DNA of 64,000 nucleotides from Carallia brachiata (Eukaryota > Streptophyta > Magnoliopsida > Malpighiales > Rhizophoraceae), in the NCBI GenBank assembly GCA_021464245.1, contig JADCRB010000006.1, positions 3,958,280-4,022,279 of the forward strand. Reading direction: 5' to 3'. Below the pieces are notes generated by a model. It ran no database searches, had not been told where the DNA came from, and saw nothing but the letters and a program-made list of their open reading frames with translations. How positions within the stretch are numbered: the stretch's first letter is position 1; the number at the start of each line of letters is the position of its first letter. This document shows, piece after piece, positions 1-12,457 of the stretch. The position numbers were made by a program, and so were the translations under genes.

Positions 1-2281
1 GGAAAACCAAGACCTATTTGCTGGTTTATGGTCAAACTGGTCAATTCACCGGTTTTGGCACCAATTTTTTAACATCCAATTTTAAGGTCCAACCAAACCA
101 AACCACGAAACAGTTTTTAAGTTTTTCTGGTTAAACAAGCTAGTCCAGCCCAATTCTTAAACTATTGATTCAAACTCACAACTTGTGAAATTTTAAGAAG
201 CTAAGGTTTCAACCTGCAAAAATTTGTACTATAACTTTTGTAATCATGATCATGTGTAAACTACTTGGTCAATTTTTTTTTGAAATTTTCCAATTAAAAC
301 TTATAATCTAAACTCTAATTAAATATGGGATCCACCTAAGATAAAAAAAATATTAAAGTGATGCTATAAGTTAGAAAAGTATAAAGTTATCCTAAACTAA
401 TGAAAAACAATTATAGTTTTTTATGCATCAGATCTAGTTAGATGTAAAAGTCACATATTTTTTTGTGGAATAATTATTTGCTATAGAATTAAAGTTTTAT
501 AAATAAATGGTCTTATGTTTAAATTATGTTGCTTTTATATTTAGTTGTGAAATTTTAAAGGTGCAACGAATCTCTCTTTCATTTACACTTTTAGTCAATA
601 GATTTTAGCATGAAAAAGTTGTTAGTGTATGTCCTAGCAACCAATTAGTTGGCTATTTGTTATGGACATATTTGATATTTCATGCATGCAATTATTAATA
701 AAAGGCATTTTATCTTTAGTATGTTTATATAGTTGATATGATAATCAAAAAAATCTAAAGATAAAGTCTATAGAATACATATACTTTGCAAAGGTAATTA
801 TGATGTGATCATAATTATGAGATACCTATTGCATCAAAGTATTATTTCTAAATATTCCTAATCGATGATTAATCAATCGAAACAGGACATTGATGGAGCT
901 ATAAGACTAGCATATATTATGTTTCTTTTTTGTGAAGAAAGCAGTCGATTTCATAAACTAGAGCATAGATATACTTGAACAAACATGTGGGTGCTTGTTA
1001 GTTGAACAATTTCACTGAATTGACCAATTATGAGAATTCCCAAATGGAACATTACTTGTGTGTCTGAGAAATTTCTCATGTAACGGTTGTGTAAGTGATC
1101 CTTAAACTTGAGATCACTAACATATCTCATATAGAAATTGATATGCTTTGATCTTACTTTTGGGTTGTTTTTATCAAAGATCACATGTAGGAGTTTGCAT
1201 TGGGCATATCATGAACTGTATAGAGATAGTTGAGTGATCAATAACGGATTCATTGCCTTAAAATAATTATGAAAGAATGTTCCACCGTTCTCAATAGGTA
1301 TTGATTTAATAAATCATTGCGCAAGGTGGAATGAGGATTATGAGGAGTTATAATCTCATTCATGAAATTAATGACTAAATTATTTAATTATTAGAGAATG
1401 AATATAATTAGATAATGTAGAATAGACACTAATTTTATTCTCTATGTCTAATTGGAATATTTGGATGACGAAATGATAGAATTGACTGAGAGACCATGCA
1501 CTGAAGGGATTTGTCAAACCATTTTTATAGTCCTGACATTTGGGTAATCATGATACGTTACTAGACATCAATCTTGATCTATAGGTATAAATTCATTAAT
1601 TAGATAATTAATGATAAATTAAAATAATTTAATTTATCTAATCTTTGGGGATTTTAATTTAGGTTCATTGTCAACATATCAAAATCCTAATGGGTCACAC
1701 ATATTAAGGAAATTGGTGAAAGACGTAAAAGGAAATCAAGTCGGATTTAATTGCAAAGTTTGAGAAACTTTTGGGGTTAAGTATAAGATATTTAAAATTA
1801 TAAAAACTAATGTGTAATTTCGTAACCTAGCCTAAGTTCTTTATATAGAGCTCATAAGGTCTGTCTAACCGACAGTTTTTTTTATTGTTCAAAGCTAGCA
1901 CTCTTAGGATAGTTGATTTTTGTGATTCCTATGTGGATACTATTAGAGGCCAAACATTTAGATGATGGTAGTTTGTGACAACCAGCTGAATAAACTTAAA
2001 AGAGAAGAAAAAATTTGATTCGTTGGTAATAATTTCTTTCTCTTAGTTTATTTCGTGATTATATTTAACAAATCATCAATTTATTTTTTAGAATCAAAAA
2101 TTTAAATATTTATTATGTTGTAATTTTATTCAACGCATGACCGTTTCATTCTTAACAAAAGCGTCTTAGGGCATCTTAGACTGTTATCTACAATTTATAT
2201 TTTAAATCTCTCCCAACAGTTTAAATTTTTGATGAATTTTTTTTTTTAAATAGCAACAAAATGTCCAATTAATAGAGGACC
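1..2281. repeat. Dispersed repeat, copy A (interrupted)
   Basis: Positions 1-619 and 2158-2281 together match 26217-26976 in the same order and orientation. Shared landmarks are the opening stretch after GGAA, a segment reading AACTCACAACTTGTGAAA, and a closing segment with CATCTTAGAC followed by TTTAAATCTCTC. The copy is split by the solo LTR at 620-2157 and is cut by the window edge on its left. No coding capacity is visible. The family is not recognised; it is a non-autonomous element or a fragment of a larger one. Confidence 0.8.
620..2157. mobile_element. Solo LTR of a retrotransposon
   Basis: This 1538-bp block starts TGTTAG and ends CTTAACA, so it has the TG...CA ends of an LTR with a perfect 5-bp terminal inverted repeat (TGTTA/TAACA). 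It is flanked by AAAGT (615-619) and AAAGC (2158-2162), a 5-bp target duplication with one mismatch. The uninterrupted copy of the host repeat at 26.2-27.0 kb gives the empty site, which confirms the borders. No gag-pol sequence and no second LTR are present, so this is a solo LTR left by recombination between the two LTRs. Superfamily (copia or gypsy) is not decided from the LTR alone. Confidence 0.85.
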
Positions 2282-2542
2282 TTTTTTTTTTTTTTGAGAA
2301 AAACACATCAATCTTTCATTTATAATTGCAAACCAGATACATTATTCTTAAGAATGGGAACAAGCTCAGGTTGATCTTATAAAGACCACATAATGTCATC
2401 ATGTCTTAATAGAGCCTTCTTAGCCAATAGATGTGTTGCAATACTGCCTTGCTGTAGCACATGGATCACTGAGAAGAAGAAAAAAACCTTTAGACATAGC
2501 ACAAACATAACCAGCCAATTGACTTTTAACATAACTGACAAC

Positions 2543-3800
2543 TTACTCAGTTGAAACCACTTGTTTAACTAGTAAGGTATTTGTCTCCATACAAATATTA
2601 GTGTAAAAGAAAATAGTGGCTTTTTGGACAGTATATTTGATGGCCAGTAGCTCCATCAACTCCAACTGAAAGCTATCCATGATAGCACAAGAGAGGATCT
2701 TCATAAGATATCCATGGAAATTGTGTACAATAGCAACAATCCAGCCCAAGCAGCCCCAGTGGTAGCATTGATGGTGATATTTACCTTGTCTGAAACGGTG
2801 GGCACCAGCAACATTATAATAGAGTTGGGCCAGATAAAGTCTATTGTTGTTGTACCCTTTTGAAATCCTTGTGCAAGGTTAAAGTCATTTGAATATATCA
2901 AAAGGAGTTGTTGCCTTTCCTTGCATAACCTGTAGATTTTGCCCTTTCTACATTGGCCAGAGAAGCATAGCCATAATCTCATGCATCCACTCATCTCTAC
3001 CTTAAAAACAGATTGGACCCAATCTATTAGCATTGTTGAACCACAATCACTTGTTCGCCAGCCTAGTGGGCTAACCAACCAAATAGTAGCTGACCGGGGA
3101 CATAAAAGTAGAGCATCAAATACACTCTCAGAAGCCGAGCCACAAAATATGGAAGAGCCATCCACAAGTAAACCTTTATTAACCATGTTCTGCCCTGTAG
3201 GGAGGAAATCCCTACATGCTCTCCAAACTAGATGTTTTACCTTACTTGGGACTGCCAACTTCCATATTCAGTTCTAACTACAATTAGCCTTTCCATTATT
3301 AACCGAAGATGAAAAAGAATGACCATTTGCCAACCTGGAAGATTGAAAGAATGAGCCAATTTGTAGTTATCTCCAATCGTGTAGCAACCATTTCGATCGT
3401 AGTGCCAAGTTAATTTATCCTCTAATATTCTGCAACTCAAGGGGATTGAAAGAATTTGATCACATTCTACAAGAGCAAAGCAATAACGAACCAGTCCTTT
3501 CTTTCACCACCTAGGATCCTGGTCAATAAGGCATGAAACTATATCCCTTTCCAAAACCAAAGGGGGTAACAAAGCCCGAAAGCCATTCTGAAAAGGTAAC
3601 CGTGGGTCTGACCATATTTGAATCCTCTCACCATTACCGATTAGCCATCTAATCCCCTTAGATAGAAGTGACCTTAAGCCTAAAATACTTTTGCAAGTGT
3701 AACTAGGAGAATAGCCCAAAGATGCTTCCATAAAAAAAGACTGCAGATAATAACGTGCTTTAAAGATTTGCGCTACCAGAGAATTTTCCTTTGACAACAA
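2543..3800 (-). pseudogene. LINE C-terminal region: zf-RVT and RNase H remnant
   Basis: The stretch at 3504-3800 contains LLSKGIRWLIGNGERIQIW, typical of the region just after the reverse transcriptase in plant LINE ORF2. It is followed at 2701-3258 by the zf-RVT signature KVKHLVWRACRDFLPTGQN with the usual spaced cysteines partly retained. At 2543-2749 a short piece (ELMELLAIKYTVQKA) resembles plant LINE RNase H. Frames change between the pieces. Non-functional remnant. Confidence 0.85.
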
Positions 3801-4079
3801 GTGTCAGGCTTGTTTACCTAGCGTTGCAATATTGAAATCATAGAAATTTCCAAAGCTTAGATCACCAGGAAATTTCGGTTTGGCCAGCCGACTCCATGAA
3901 GCTAAGTGAATCTTCGTTGAATTATCAGTGCTGCCCCACTACAACTTATTAGCTAGAACAACTAGCTCACTGCATATGCCTTTAGGTAAGAGAAAGCAGC
4001 TCATGCAATATATGGGAAGTGACTGGACCACTACTTTCAACAATACTTCTCTTCTTACTTTAAATAAAAATTTCTCTTT

Positions 4080-5383
4080 CTATCCTTGCACACGCTTCTT
4101 AACCCGGTCAATAATAGAGTTGAATACTCTTTGCTTTGAATAACCAATGCCCATAGGTAAACTGAGGTACTTAAAAGGTCTCCTGACTGCTGTTACATTC
4201 AAATAATTTTGAATTGCATCTTGAACATTTTCTCTCACATTCTGGCTAAAATAGAGCTTAGTTTTGTCTAAGTTAACCTGTTGGCCCAAGGCTTGTTCAT
4301 ACTTAGAGAGAATATCCAATAATGTTTGAGTTTCATTGACTGACGCAACAGTAAATATTAGACTATCGTTAGGAAAAAATAAATAAGATAGAGCTAGCGC
4401 TCGACGGCAAATTCTAAATTTATGCAACTATCCTTACACACTAGTGGAAGCAAAGAGAGTATAGAGACCTTCTGCACAAATAATGAAGAGATAAGGCGAA
4501 AGAGGGTCTCCTTGTCTTAGCCTCTTGATGGAACAAAAACTCGTTGCGCCACTGAATTCATCGAGAGAGAATACAAAACAGAGGAGACACACTGTATTAT
4601 AAAGCTAACCTATTCAGAGTGGAATCTCATATTTAGCATAATAGCCTCTAAAAAAGCCCACTCAACCCAGTTATATGCCGTACTCATATCAAGTTTCAAC
4701 ACCATATAACCCCGCTTCCCTACATACTTGTGCTGTAAGGCATGGAAAGCTTCATATGCAATCAAAGCATTATCAGTAATTAACCTACAAGGAACGAAAG
4801 CACTTTATGTATCTAAAATAATATCAGGGAGGAGAGGTTTTAGTTTGTTGGCTATGATTTTGGGAACAATTTTCATGACAACATTACAAAAATTAATAGG
4901 GCGATAGTCTTTACAATGTTTAGAAGAAGACACTTTAGGAATAACAGCCACAAAAGTGTGATTGATTGAGCTAGGGTCCCTTCTGTTATTCAAAATATTA
5001 GGCACCATCCTCCCCACATCACTCCCAACTACATACCAAAAAGACTGCTAAAAAGAAGCGAGCAAACCATCAGGACCTGGGGCCTTTGACAGGTGCATCT
5101 GTTTTAGAGCAATGATCAATTCCTCTTCCAAAAACGGCTGCAGTAGTAAGTGATTCATATTATCATTGACACGCCATGATAGACATTCTAAAACTGGTCC
5201 TAGTGTAATAGTCCCCCGAGAAGTAAATAACTTCTCAAAGAAAGAAGTGAGGCTTTTCCCAATACTAGAATCTGCTCTATCGACACAGCCACTGTCATCA
5301 ATTAAACGGCGAACTGCGTTATGCCCCCTTCTCTGATTAGCTGCCATGTGGAAAATTTTGGTGTTTTTATCCCTGTCCTTCAA
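4080..5383 (-). pseudogene. LINE reverse transcriptase remnant
   Basis: Motifs appear in the correct order on the minus strand: SWLKDRDKNTKIFH, SKAPGPDG (about 5070), VAVIPKVSSSKHCKDYRPI (about 4930), VLKLDMSTAYNWVEW (about 4670; families usually have AYDRVEW), RLRQGDPLSPYLF (about 4500), and FFPNDSLIF (about 4370) in place of the catalytic FADD box. The loss of the first aspartate of that box, the asparagine in the AYD motif and several stops show a dead polymerase. The segment is split over at least three frames. Confidence 0.92.
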
Positions 5384-5971
5384 CCAAGAAACACGAGACC
5401 TTTGAGTTCACATTATTTCCTCTCTACGCAATAATTCATGAATGCTCATCTAAAGCCTACGAAGTTCCTCAATGTTAGATTGGGTCGGTGAAGCTCTTTC
5501 AATATCTTCTTGTTGCTTACGCAACCTTTGAAGGTCCCTAGTCACATATCCAAATGTCCGAGTACTTCACTGTACAAGAGCCTACATGCAAATTTTGGTT
5601 TTATCAGAGAAATCTGAGGCAGCCAATAAATTAGTAGAAGATATCCAAGCTTCGACTATTGTTGCCTCATAACCCGGATCCCTCAACCACATCTACTCAA
5701 ACTGTAAAAGACTCTGTCGATTGCATTGGAAGATAGCGTTGCTCTCCAATTGGATCACTAAGACATTATAATCGGATCCAAACTTTGAAAAGTGGTGGGT
5801 AACAACATCAGGATATAATTCAAAGAAGCTGCCCGCAGCAAAGAAGCGGTCTAATCTTTTATGAATATTTTCATCTCCTCCTCGACCATTAGACTAGGTA
5901 AAGTCATAACTAATAAAAGGAACTTCAGATAATTGACAAGAATTAATAGCATCCAAGTACCTGGTCATGAA

Positions 5972-6460
5972 CTATGTTGGTCTTGGTCTCCCTCCCTTAT
6001 TTTTCCAAAGAAAAGCAAATTTCATTCCAATCACCTCCACATAGCCACGGTTCATAAGACGATGCAGCCAGACTTTTAAAGAGCTCCCATGTGTAAATTT
6101 TTTCATCATCACAGGGCCAACCATGAATCCTAGAAAATTGCCATGGGTTATCAAACTTCTGATCAAGAATCCTGACATCGATGTGATGGAGCAATAAGGA
6201 TATCAGTGAAACATACAAAGAATCATTCCAGAAAAGAGCCAAACCACCTGATCTTGAGCGACCATTGCCATCGCAGTCTACAAATAGACCATTATTAAAC
6301 CTCAACGAGCATTTTAATTTCTGTGCTTCATAGGACTTTAATCTTGTTTCCATGAGAAAAACAAGGTTGGGGACATGAAATTGCACCAGCTTCTGAACCC
6401 TATTGACTGCTTGGGGTGTCCGCAACCCCTGGCAATTCCAACTTAAGAGTTTAATGCAGA
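5972..6460 (-). pseudogene. LINE endonuclease domain remnant
   Basis: The translation begins with the canonical plant LINE motif SWNCQGLR and contains the LMETRL box (E-T-R), a GLALFWND stretch, RIHGWP and CGGDWNEI. This is the apurinic-like endonuclease/exonuclease/phosphatase fold that nicks target DNA before reverse transcription. The frame is lost after residue ~142 (FSLEK), where the continuation GGRPRPT is found in another frame. Further downstream, near 5895, an in-frame stop interrupts the segment, and the expected SDH motif reads SDYN at about 5785. The domain is therefore inactive. Confidence 0.9.
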
Positions 6461-6589
6461 TTGAGATTTATTGGCAAAGAAAAAGAAAAGAAAAGGCTTG
6501 AAATTCCAAATACAAGTTAAACTAAAATTGGGTAGGATCCAAGTGATTTTTTTTTTTTTTTGGATCATTTAACTAATTCAACTCAATAG

Positions 6590-6691
6590 TTTTTTTTTTT
6601 TTTTTGATTAATTGACTAGGATGAGAGGCTTGAACTAAATACTTTATGCATTGGAGATGATTTTAGTACCATTGAACTTTATCTCGTTGCA
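6590..6691 (-). mobile_element. Short SINE relic
   Basis: A minus-strand insertion of about 100 bp has a poly-A tail (T run 6590-6605) and a tRNA-like head: a B-box-like TTAGTTCAAGCC and an A-box-like TCAATGGTACTAAAATC in the reverse complement. Near-identical flanks AACTCAATAG (6580-6589) and AACACAATAG (6692-6701) fit a target-site duplication with one mismatch. It resembles the copies at 29341-29471 and 60428-60560 in size and layout. Confidence 0.55.
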
Positions 6692-6735
6692 AACACAATA
6701 GGTCTTTCAATGGACAAAAACTTAAAACAATGAAA

Positions 6736-6862
6736 GGGGCATGGCGCATGCCCAACCGGACTTAAATAAGCAGGCTTTATGTGTGGCACTCCTTTCACTC
6801 AGAATGCCCAAATCTTGTTCATGGGGCAAGGCGCATACCCAACAGAAGGACTTAAATAGCAG
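6736..6862. repeat. Imperfect direct repeat, 40 bp, 87 bp apart
   Basis: Positions 6736-6773 and 6823-6862 share the order GGGGCA, GGCGCAT, CCCAAC, CTTAAATA and GCAG. No gene can be attached to them; they may be a duplicated fragment of an older element. Confidence 0.6.
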
Positions 6863-7794
6863 ATCAATGATATTTGCATTGCCACTTGCCAATACTCTGC
6901 CAATAGCGAATCTAAAAATTTTTGTCAGGGGGCGAAATTTACAAACGTATATATATAAAAAAAAAAAAGTAAAAGAGAGTGAATATAAAATTCAGGGGGT
7001 AAAACTTTAGTTTCAATGAGATAATAAGTTAAAACTAAGATAACTTACACTTAAATACATCTATTTATTTAGTTTTAGGGTAGGCAATCCATTTGCATCC
7101 GCCACTGCTGCCAAAGGTAACCTTTTCCATTTCAAATGTGCATATCACATTCATTTGCTTTTGAGTTCTTCTTGTGAAGTTACAGGAGGGATACATGAAG
7201 AATCTACCAGCATGCCTAAGATTGAAGTTTAAGCCTAATTTGATTCAGGTTAACTTAATTTTGGCAACAACGATAATATATATATATATATTTTTTTATC
7301 GAGTTATAAGTTATATAATAGACTAACTCTCACTATTCTTACAAATCTCATACTACTTTTCAAAATTAAAACATGAGAACTCTGGATGATAGTAGTTAAA
7401 AACCTTAGTTACAGAGCTATTTCATGAGTGACTAATGATAACATGTTATAATTGGAACCTGCCTGATTTTTGGGGCCTTGAAGCTAAAGCTTTTGTTTTG
7501 GTACAGTTTTAGAATCTGTTTTCAAATAAAAGAACAACCACGTTTGGCAGAAACATGTGCTGTTGCAAGTTCGGTCCAGTTTGAGAAGCAACTGTAAAAT
7601 TGCAAGGCCTGCTTTTGGATGCTGGACCCCAACTCCTCCTAAACTCGACCAGTTATGACCCGTTCTGTAATTATGATATTCTTAGTAGTTGGTTTAGTTA
7701 GATGTTAGAGAAGAAGCGTGCATGTTTGAAGAAAACGCAGTGGGTGCATAGCAACCTAATCCACTTTTCTGTGGGCAATCCACAATTTGTAAGA

Positions 7795-7945
7795 ATTGGG
7801 GGAGTTGAGAGTCGAACTCTCAATCTCTCCCAAAGGCCACCCAACTCACCAAAGTAATAAATTCTCCAATATTAGAGAGATTTGAGAGTGGTGGGGTTTG
7901 AAATTATCACCACCCCTTGGTGCAAGCTAGTAGCCAACTAGGCTA
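7795..7945 (-). repeat. Tandem tRNA-like (SINE-head-like) segments
   Basis: On the minus strand two A-box/B-box-like pairs lie back to back. The first is TAGTTGGCTACTAGC (7926-7940) with GATAATTTCAAACCCC (7893-7908). The second is TGAGTTGGGTGGCC (7835-7848) with GAGAGTTCGACTCTC (7807-7821). The spacing and the GTTCRANNC-like second boxes suggest tRNA-derived SINE heads. No cloverleaf of a functional tRNA could be drawn, so it is not called as a tRNA gene. Confidence 0.4.
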
Positions 7946-8410
7946 GGTCGGGTTGGTTATATTTACAAGATCTTGCTATCTTCAATCTTGAAAAAGACAT
8001 ATAAAAACTTAATGTTTGCTTTTTGCCGTGTTCAACACAAGAATTATCATATGACAAAAAAACGAGCAAAAACAAAATGTGTACTATTTTTATCACGAGC
8101 ATACAGAAAATTTTGTCATGAGATAATATATTTTATTAACAAAAAAAAACATGTAACTGGTTTCACTTAGTTGTTCCTGGTAGTAAAGTCCTGGGAAGTC
8201 GAAAATTCCAAGGTTTTCATTCTAAAGTACCAATGAAAAATAAAGTTTTACAGACACTCCATTAGTTGGTCAGGTTCTAATCTTAAAAATTAGGCATATA
8301 ATTTATAGAAATGAAAAGAGTTACGATTATTGTATAACTAACTACTCAATAAATTTTAAATGAATAAAAAAAAAAAGGACTATGTTATGTTCCATGTAGA
8401 GGTAGAGAGA

Positions 8411-8416
8411 GTTTAT
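8411..8416 (-). terminator. Candidate poly-A signal of the MATE gene
   Basis: TTTATT on the plus strand is AATAAA on the minus strand, about 345 nt past the MATE stop codon. It fits a plant near-upstream element, but plant signals are loose and other A-rich sites lie nearby. Confidence 0.35.
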
Positions 8417-9448
8417 TCCTCGACAAGTAGGTCGACAAACAAATGTATCAACAAAAGTTCAAGAATCCAAAAGTGAAAGAATGTGATGGTTCAAGCCAAG
8501 GGGGAACTCAATAAAAAGTTCAATTTTCAAATAAATGGCTGAAAAAGTAGAGATTTTTTCACGGCACAAATAGGATTCGTACAGCAAACTGGGTACATTA
8601 CAAACTGGGTACATAACAATATCGAGCCATGGTCCCATGGTCCCATCAACTTTTTGGTCTCCATGGCTAAGCAGGACAACATCCTTTTTTTCATGCCACA
8701 CAGAGCTAGCACTCCACTCGATTTTGGAATAAGCAATAGTGCATCATGTGATGTCTCTTTAATAGTTCTCCAATAGTGGCTCCCGGTTGTCTTCCCACTT
8801 AATTAGACGATTCCTTGCTTTCTCTACCTGAAAATATATATATCCATTAAAAAAAAACGTAAGACAAAGTATAATTACATGTGTTTAGAAAATTTTATGA
8901 AATCCAAACCTTAATTTTAAGGAAAAACAACTTTTGAGTCAAATTTGCATTGACAAATACGTGTGTTTTAGATCCGAATAGCATCTTTACAAAAAAACGA
9001 GGTGATCAGAATACTATAGTAGAATAGACCATCATCTTCCAATCTTTACAAAATAGAGAATATCGTGTATTAAAACGCCTCTTCTTATTATAGAAAAGAA
9101 GTAGAAACTGCAATATTAATTGTGGGATTTTACCTCTTTATTCCAATCTGTTCGAATAGTAAACCAAAGTAAAATGAGAGTCTGTATTAAAGTTCCTCCT
9201 ACCATTCCTGACCAGACTCCCTGTTATATATGACCAATATACGCAAAAACATTAAAAGTAAGTCGTTCATATATATATATATAGTGTAGACATGAAATGT
9301 ATAGGAAAAATGGACACCGGTAAATTTACCTTTGCACCAAAGTCGAACTTAAAGCCAAGAAGACATCCCAATGGCAAACCAATGAAGTAGTAAGAGCCGA
9401 CATTGACGTATGCAACAAATGCTTGCCATCCACATCCAACAGCCACGC

Positions 9449-12400
9449 CTTCAAGAAATTGTTAGGCTTTAATAAAAAAAAAAGAAAGAAATGATATATA
9501 TCGGGCAATAAATAAATAAATAATTCCAGCGACAGAGGCCATTAAGAGGGAGCACTGTAAGGCACAAAAGGGTTAGAAACAAAGGGATAAACACATGCCG
9601 AGAATGGAATTAGGAAGCTTCAAAATAGTACATCCCTTGTGGCAATTATCATATTATCATATGTAAGTATACTATACTTCTAAAAAAATTTGTTTTCTCC
9701 ACTTGAATTAGAATGGAGTAATCTTACGCCGGTAATTAGCTGCTAGTTAATTAATTTGTAACTACAATAGTTTGTCACCATCCCGTACGTACTCAAACAA
9801 TTGCTTTTAGGGAAATATTAGGTACACATACCCTCGTACCCACACTTATACATATATGAATATGATAATCATTTTTTGTACTACATCAGCAAAAAAAATA
9901 AAATTTTTTGATTATAGAAAATTTTATATGGTATCTACATTTTATATTTTAAGCTAATAATTATTTAAATTTTAATTTTAATTTTTTTAAAAAAATAAAA
10001 TCAATATAATTATATTTCCACGTCATCCGGTGCACCACCGGCTCGGTGGAAGTATTAGCGACCTTGATTTTGTTGGTTTATGTTGTCTGGGAAGACTGTA
10101 ATGTGTCAAACCGATTAGATGCTTAAAAGAAAAAGATTGAGTTCTTTAAGAAACAACACAATGGTTTAAGAATTAAATCCTTTATGCTGGAGATTTTGGT
10201 TAATTATGAAAAGTGCATTGTAAAGTTTATGAAAATAAAGAAAATTATATACATTATTTAGTTTAAGGTTCGGCCGCCTAATGAACATAAATTAAAGTAA
10301 AAGAAGAAGAGTGATAACTGGCATGCCTAACATGTGATTAATACGTCTATGCCTAAGTTTTTCTACTTTATTTCCTATCATAATTATTTAGGCCCCCAAA
10401 CATTTGGAGGCTACAGGAAGCAAGGGGTGTTTGAGGGTCAGATTAAGTGGTTTTAAGGGATGGTTGATTAGATAATTCTCCATCTACATTTAATCCGTTA
10501 TCATAACCAATCTGTCCAATCGGATTAGATCGATTTTGACGGATTACATGCGATAAAAAAAATTATAATTTTTTTTTTAATTCGAGTCATCCTCAATCAT
10601 TAAATTTGTAAATATTTCAACCGGTAAGATAACCAGGGAAATTAATCACCCGAAAATTAAATACATCATTATTGCATGTTTGCTTCTCTTTCTGTAATTC
10701 AGCATCCAGAAATACATGCACAAAACTTCTACACATATAAGTTCAACAAACAACAAGCTGTGGCCTTCCAGGGGAGGCTTTGAGGCTGAACAGGAAGAGA
10801 AGGAACTGTAGGGAGGGTCACACAATGCGAGGATCCAGCAGCCGACTGGTGAGGAGGAGATTGATAAGGTTGTGGAGGAAATATAGGCCATGTCTATATT
10901 GAATTCCTACAGGTTATTGTTCTGTCGTCCTAGGTGAGATTCTAGGCCAACTGGGTAACAAATCCAGGAAATGTCGCTTTATGATGGTTGTGTTGTAATT
11001 GTTGATTTCTCCCCACCCCCCACCCCCTTTTTTTCAATTTTGTTGGGAGGTTTTGATTAGCTGTGATTTAAAATGTGGAGGACTTTGCTCTTCTTCCAAG
11101 CTTTAGAGATAGAAAACCACTCATTGTTTTGGTCTGGATAGTGGTAATATAGTTATTAGAAGCCAATTTATGTTTCATGATTGTTTAGCCAATTTATAAT
11201 AAAAGGGACAGATTAGATTGAATTGGGCGAATTTAAGAATTCTTAATTCATATTTAATATGCTCTTAACAGATTTTAAAACTTTCCAAGCACATGTAATT
11301 TTGATGGATGCCGATTTGTGCTAGTCAAATTGATCAGTTTAAGACGAGTTGGTCGGTTTTTAACAGCCTTACAGAGAACAAGGGAACCTTCTAAGTCCTA
11401 ATAAATCTTACACTTCACAAAAATCATAATATACCATACGGTCCATACCCATCGTTTACCTGACACATTAATTGACATTATATTAGCTAGCAGTAGCATA
11501 GTTGCACATAGAAGAGCTAAGCCGTGGTCAGTTGCCATCATTATATTATTACAGGTACAATTACAAATGATGCTGAATTTTTTTTTTTTTTTTTGAGATT
11601 TCAAAAACTTATATCAATTGATTTGAGAGAGGGATGACAATAAAGAAAATCAGGAGCTCTAATCCTACCTTTAGCTACAAATAATACGACTTTATGCAGC
11701 AGTAATCACTAATTGTGAGAGCAAGTGCTAGTAAAAAATAAGATTAATATACAAAAATATCACAAACTTTATTTAAAGTAATAAATCTAATATTAATTTA
11801 AAAAAATAATAGTTTAACCTTTTTTGAATTTTTTTGTAATAAATCTAGCACACAATGATTTCATTTGAGTAGAATCTGTTAGTTTCGACGATAAATTTAC
11901 AGGAATATGTTTATTTCGATGACATGATAATCATATACGTTAATATCACTTCATTAAAACAAATAAATTTTGTTCAAAAAATTTCACGACATGTTAAATT
12001 TGTTACAAAAAATTCAAAAAGGGGTAAACTATTAATTTTTAAAATTTGTGTTAAATTTGTTATTTTAAATAAAATTAGTGATATTTTTATTACTTTTTAA
12101 AATTTGTATTAAATTTGTTATTTTAAATAAATTTAGTGATATTTTTATATATTAACAGTTAAAAATATGTTACATTAATGTAGTACTGGAATATTTTGGA
12201 ACAATTACAGGGACTGGATCAGTCGAATTTCGGTCAGGTTATTTTGGCCTAGACAGCTTTTGCTGTTTATATATTTATAATCGTATACTCGAGCCAAAAG
12301 AAATTACAATGGACCCAAAACATAATACTTATTCTTTCATATCATATTCTAAGTAGTAAAACAAATGTTATTGAAAGTTTTAGTATCCTTGGCATCAGTC

Positions 12401-12457
12401 TAATATTCTCAATAATTAATTATAGCAGAAAATTGGTATTTGTTTGGAAGAACTTAC
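9449..12457. other. MATE intron 4 (3.0 kb)
   Basis: A long intron containing the TIR repeat at 11748-12150. It also has a block at about 10730-11130 of higher GC that could be an old retro-copied or coding remnant: in one plus-strand frame it reads EEEIDKVVEEI before a stop, but with stops upstream. No complete gene is visible. Confidence 0.6.
11748..12150. mobile_element. MITE-like TIR repeat
   Basis: The two ends are imperfect inverted copies over about 90 bp: AAAAATATCACAAACTTTAT on the left is mirrored by GTGATATTTTTAT on the right. ATTAA flanks both sides (11743-11747 and 12151-12155). A related copy in opposite orientation lies at about 61066-61402; the two share the core TAACGTATATGATTATCA. 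A 65-bp unit is duplicated at the right end (about 12025-12145). Non-coding; no superfamily assigned. Confidence 0.65.

Larger units (their letters stand above)
2282..6470 (-). mobile_element. L1-type LINE, degenerate ORF2
   Basis: A non-LTR retrotransposon lies on the minus strand. In transcript order one sees an endonuclease start (LLSWNCQGLRTP, about 6460), a GDWNE box, a reverse transcriptase with SKAPGPDG, RLRQGDPLSPYLF and a degenerate catalytic box, a zinc-binding zf-RVT region, and a short RNase H remnant. The 3' end has a poly-A tail seen as 14 T at 2282-2295. Frameshifts and stops break ORF2 into at least six pieces. No ORF1 is visible, so the copy is 5'-truncated. No target-site duplication could be found. 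Confidence 0.93.
6702..8410. other. Spacer between LINE/SINE block and MATE gene
   Basis: AT-rich sequence with the short direct repeat and the tRNA-like segments listed separately, a short TA run near 7270-7290 and several homopolymers. The short open frames here have low-complexity translations and no recognisable domain. No gene is supported. Confidence 0.6.

Noticed and set aside
8459..8736. Overlapping minus-strand frames just after the MATE stop
   Set aside because: They sit in the presumed 3' untranslated region and show no domain.
10646..10891. An 81-codon minus-strand frame in MATE intron 4
   Set aside because: No domain; the other strand reads EEEIDKVVEEI before a stop, which hints at an old coding remnant, but stops upstream prevent a call.
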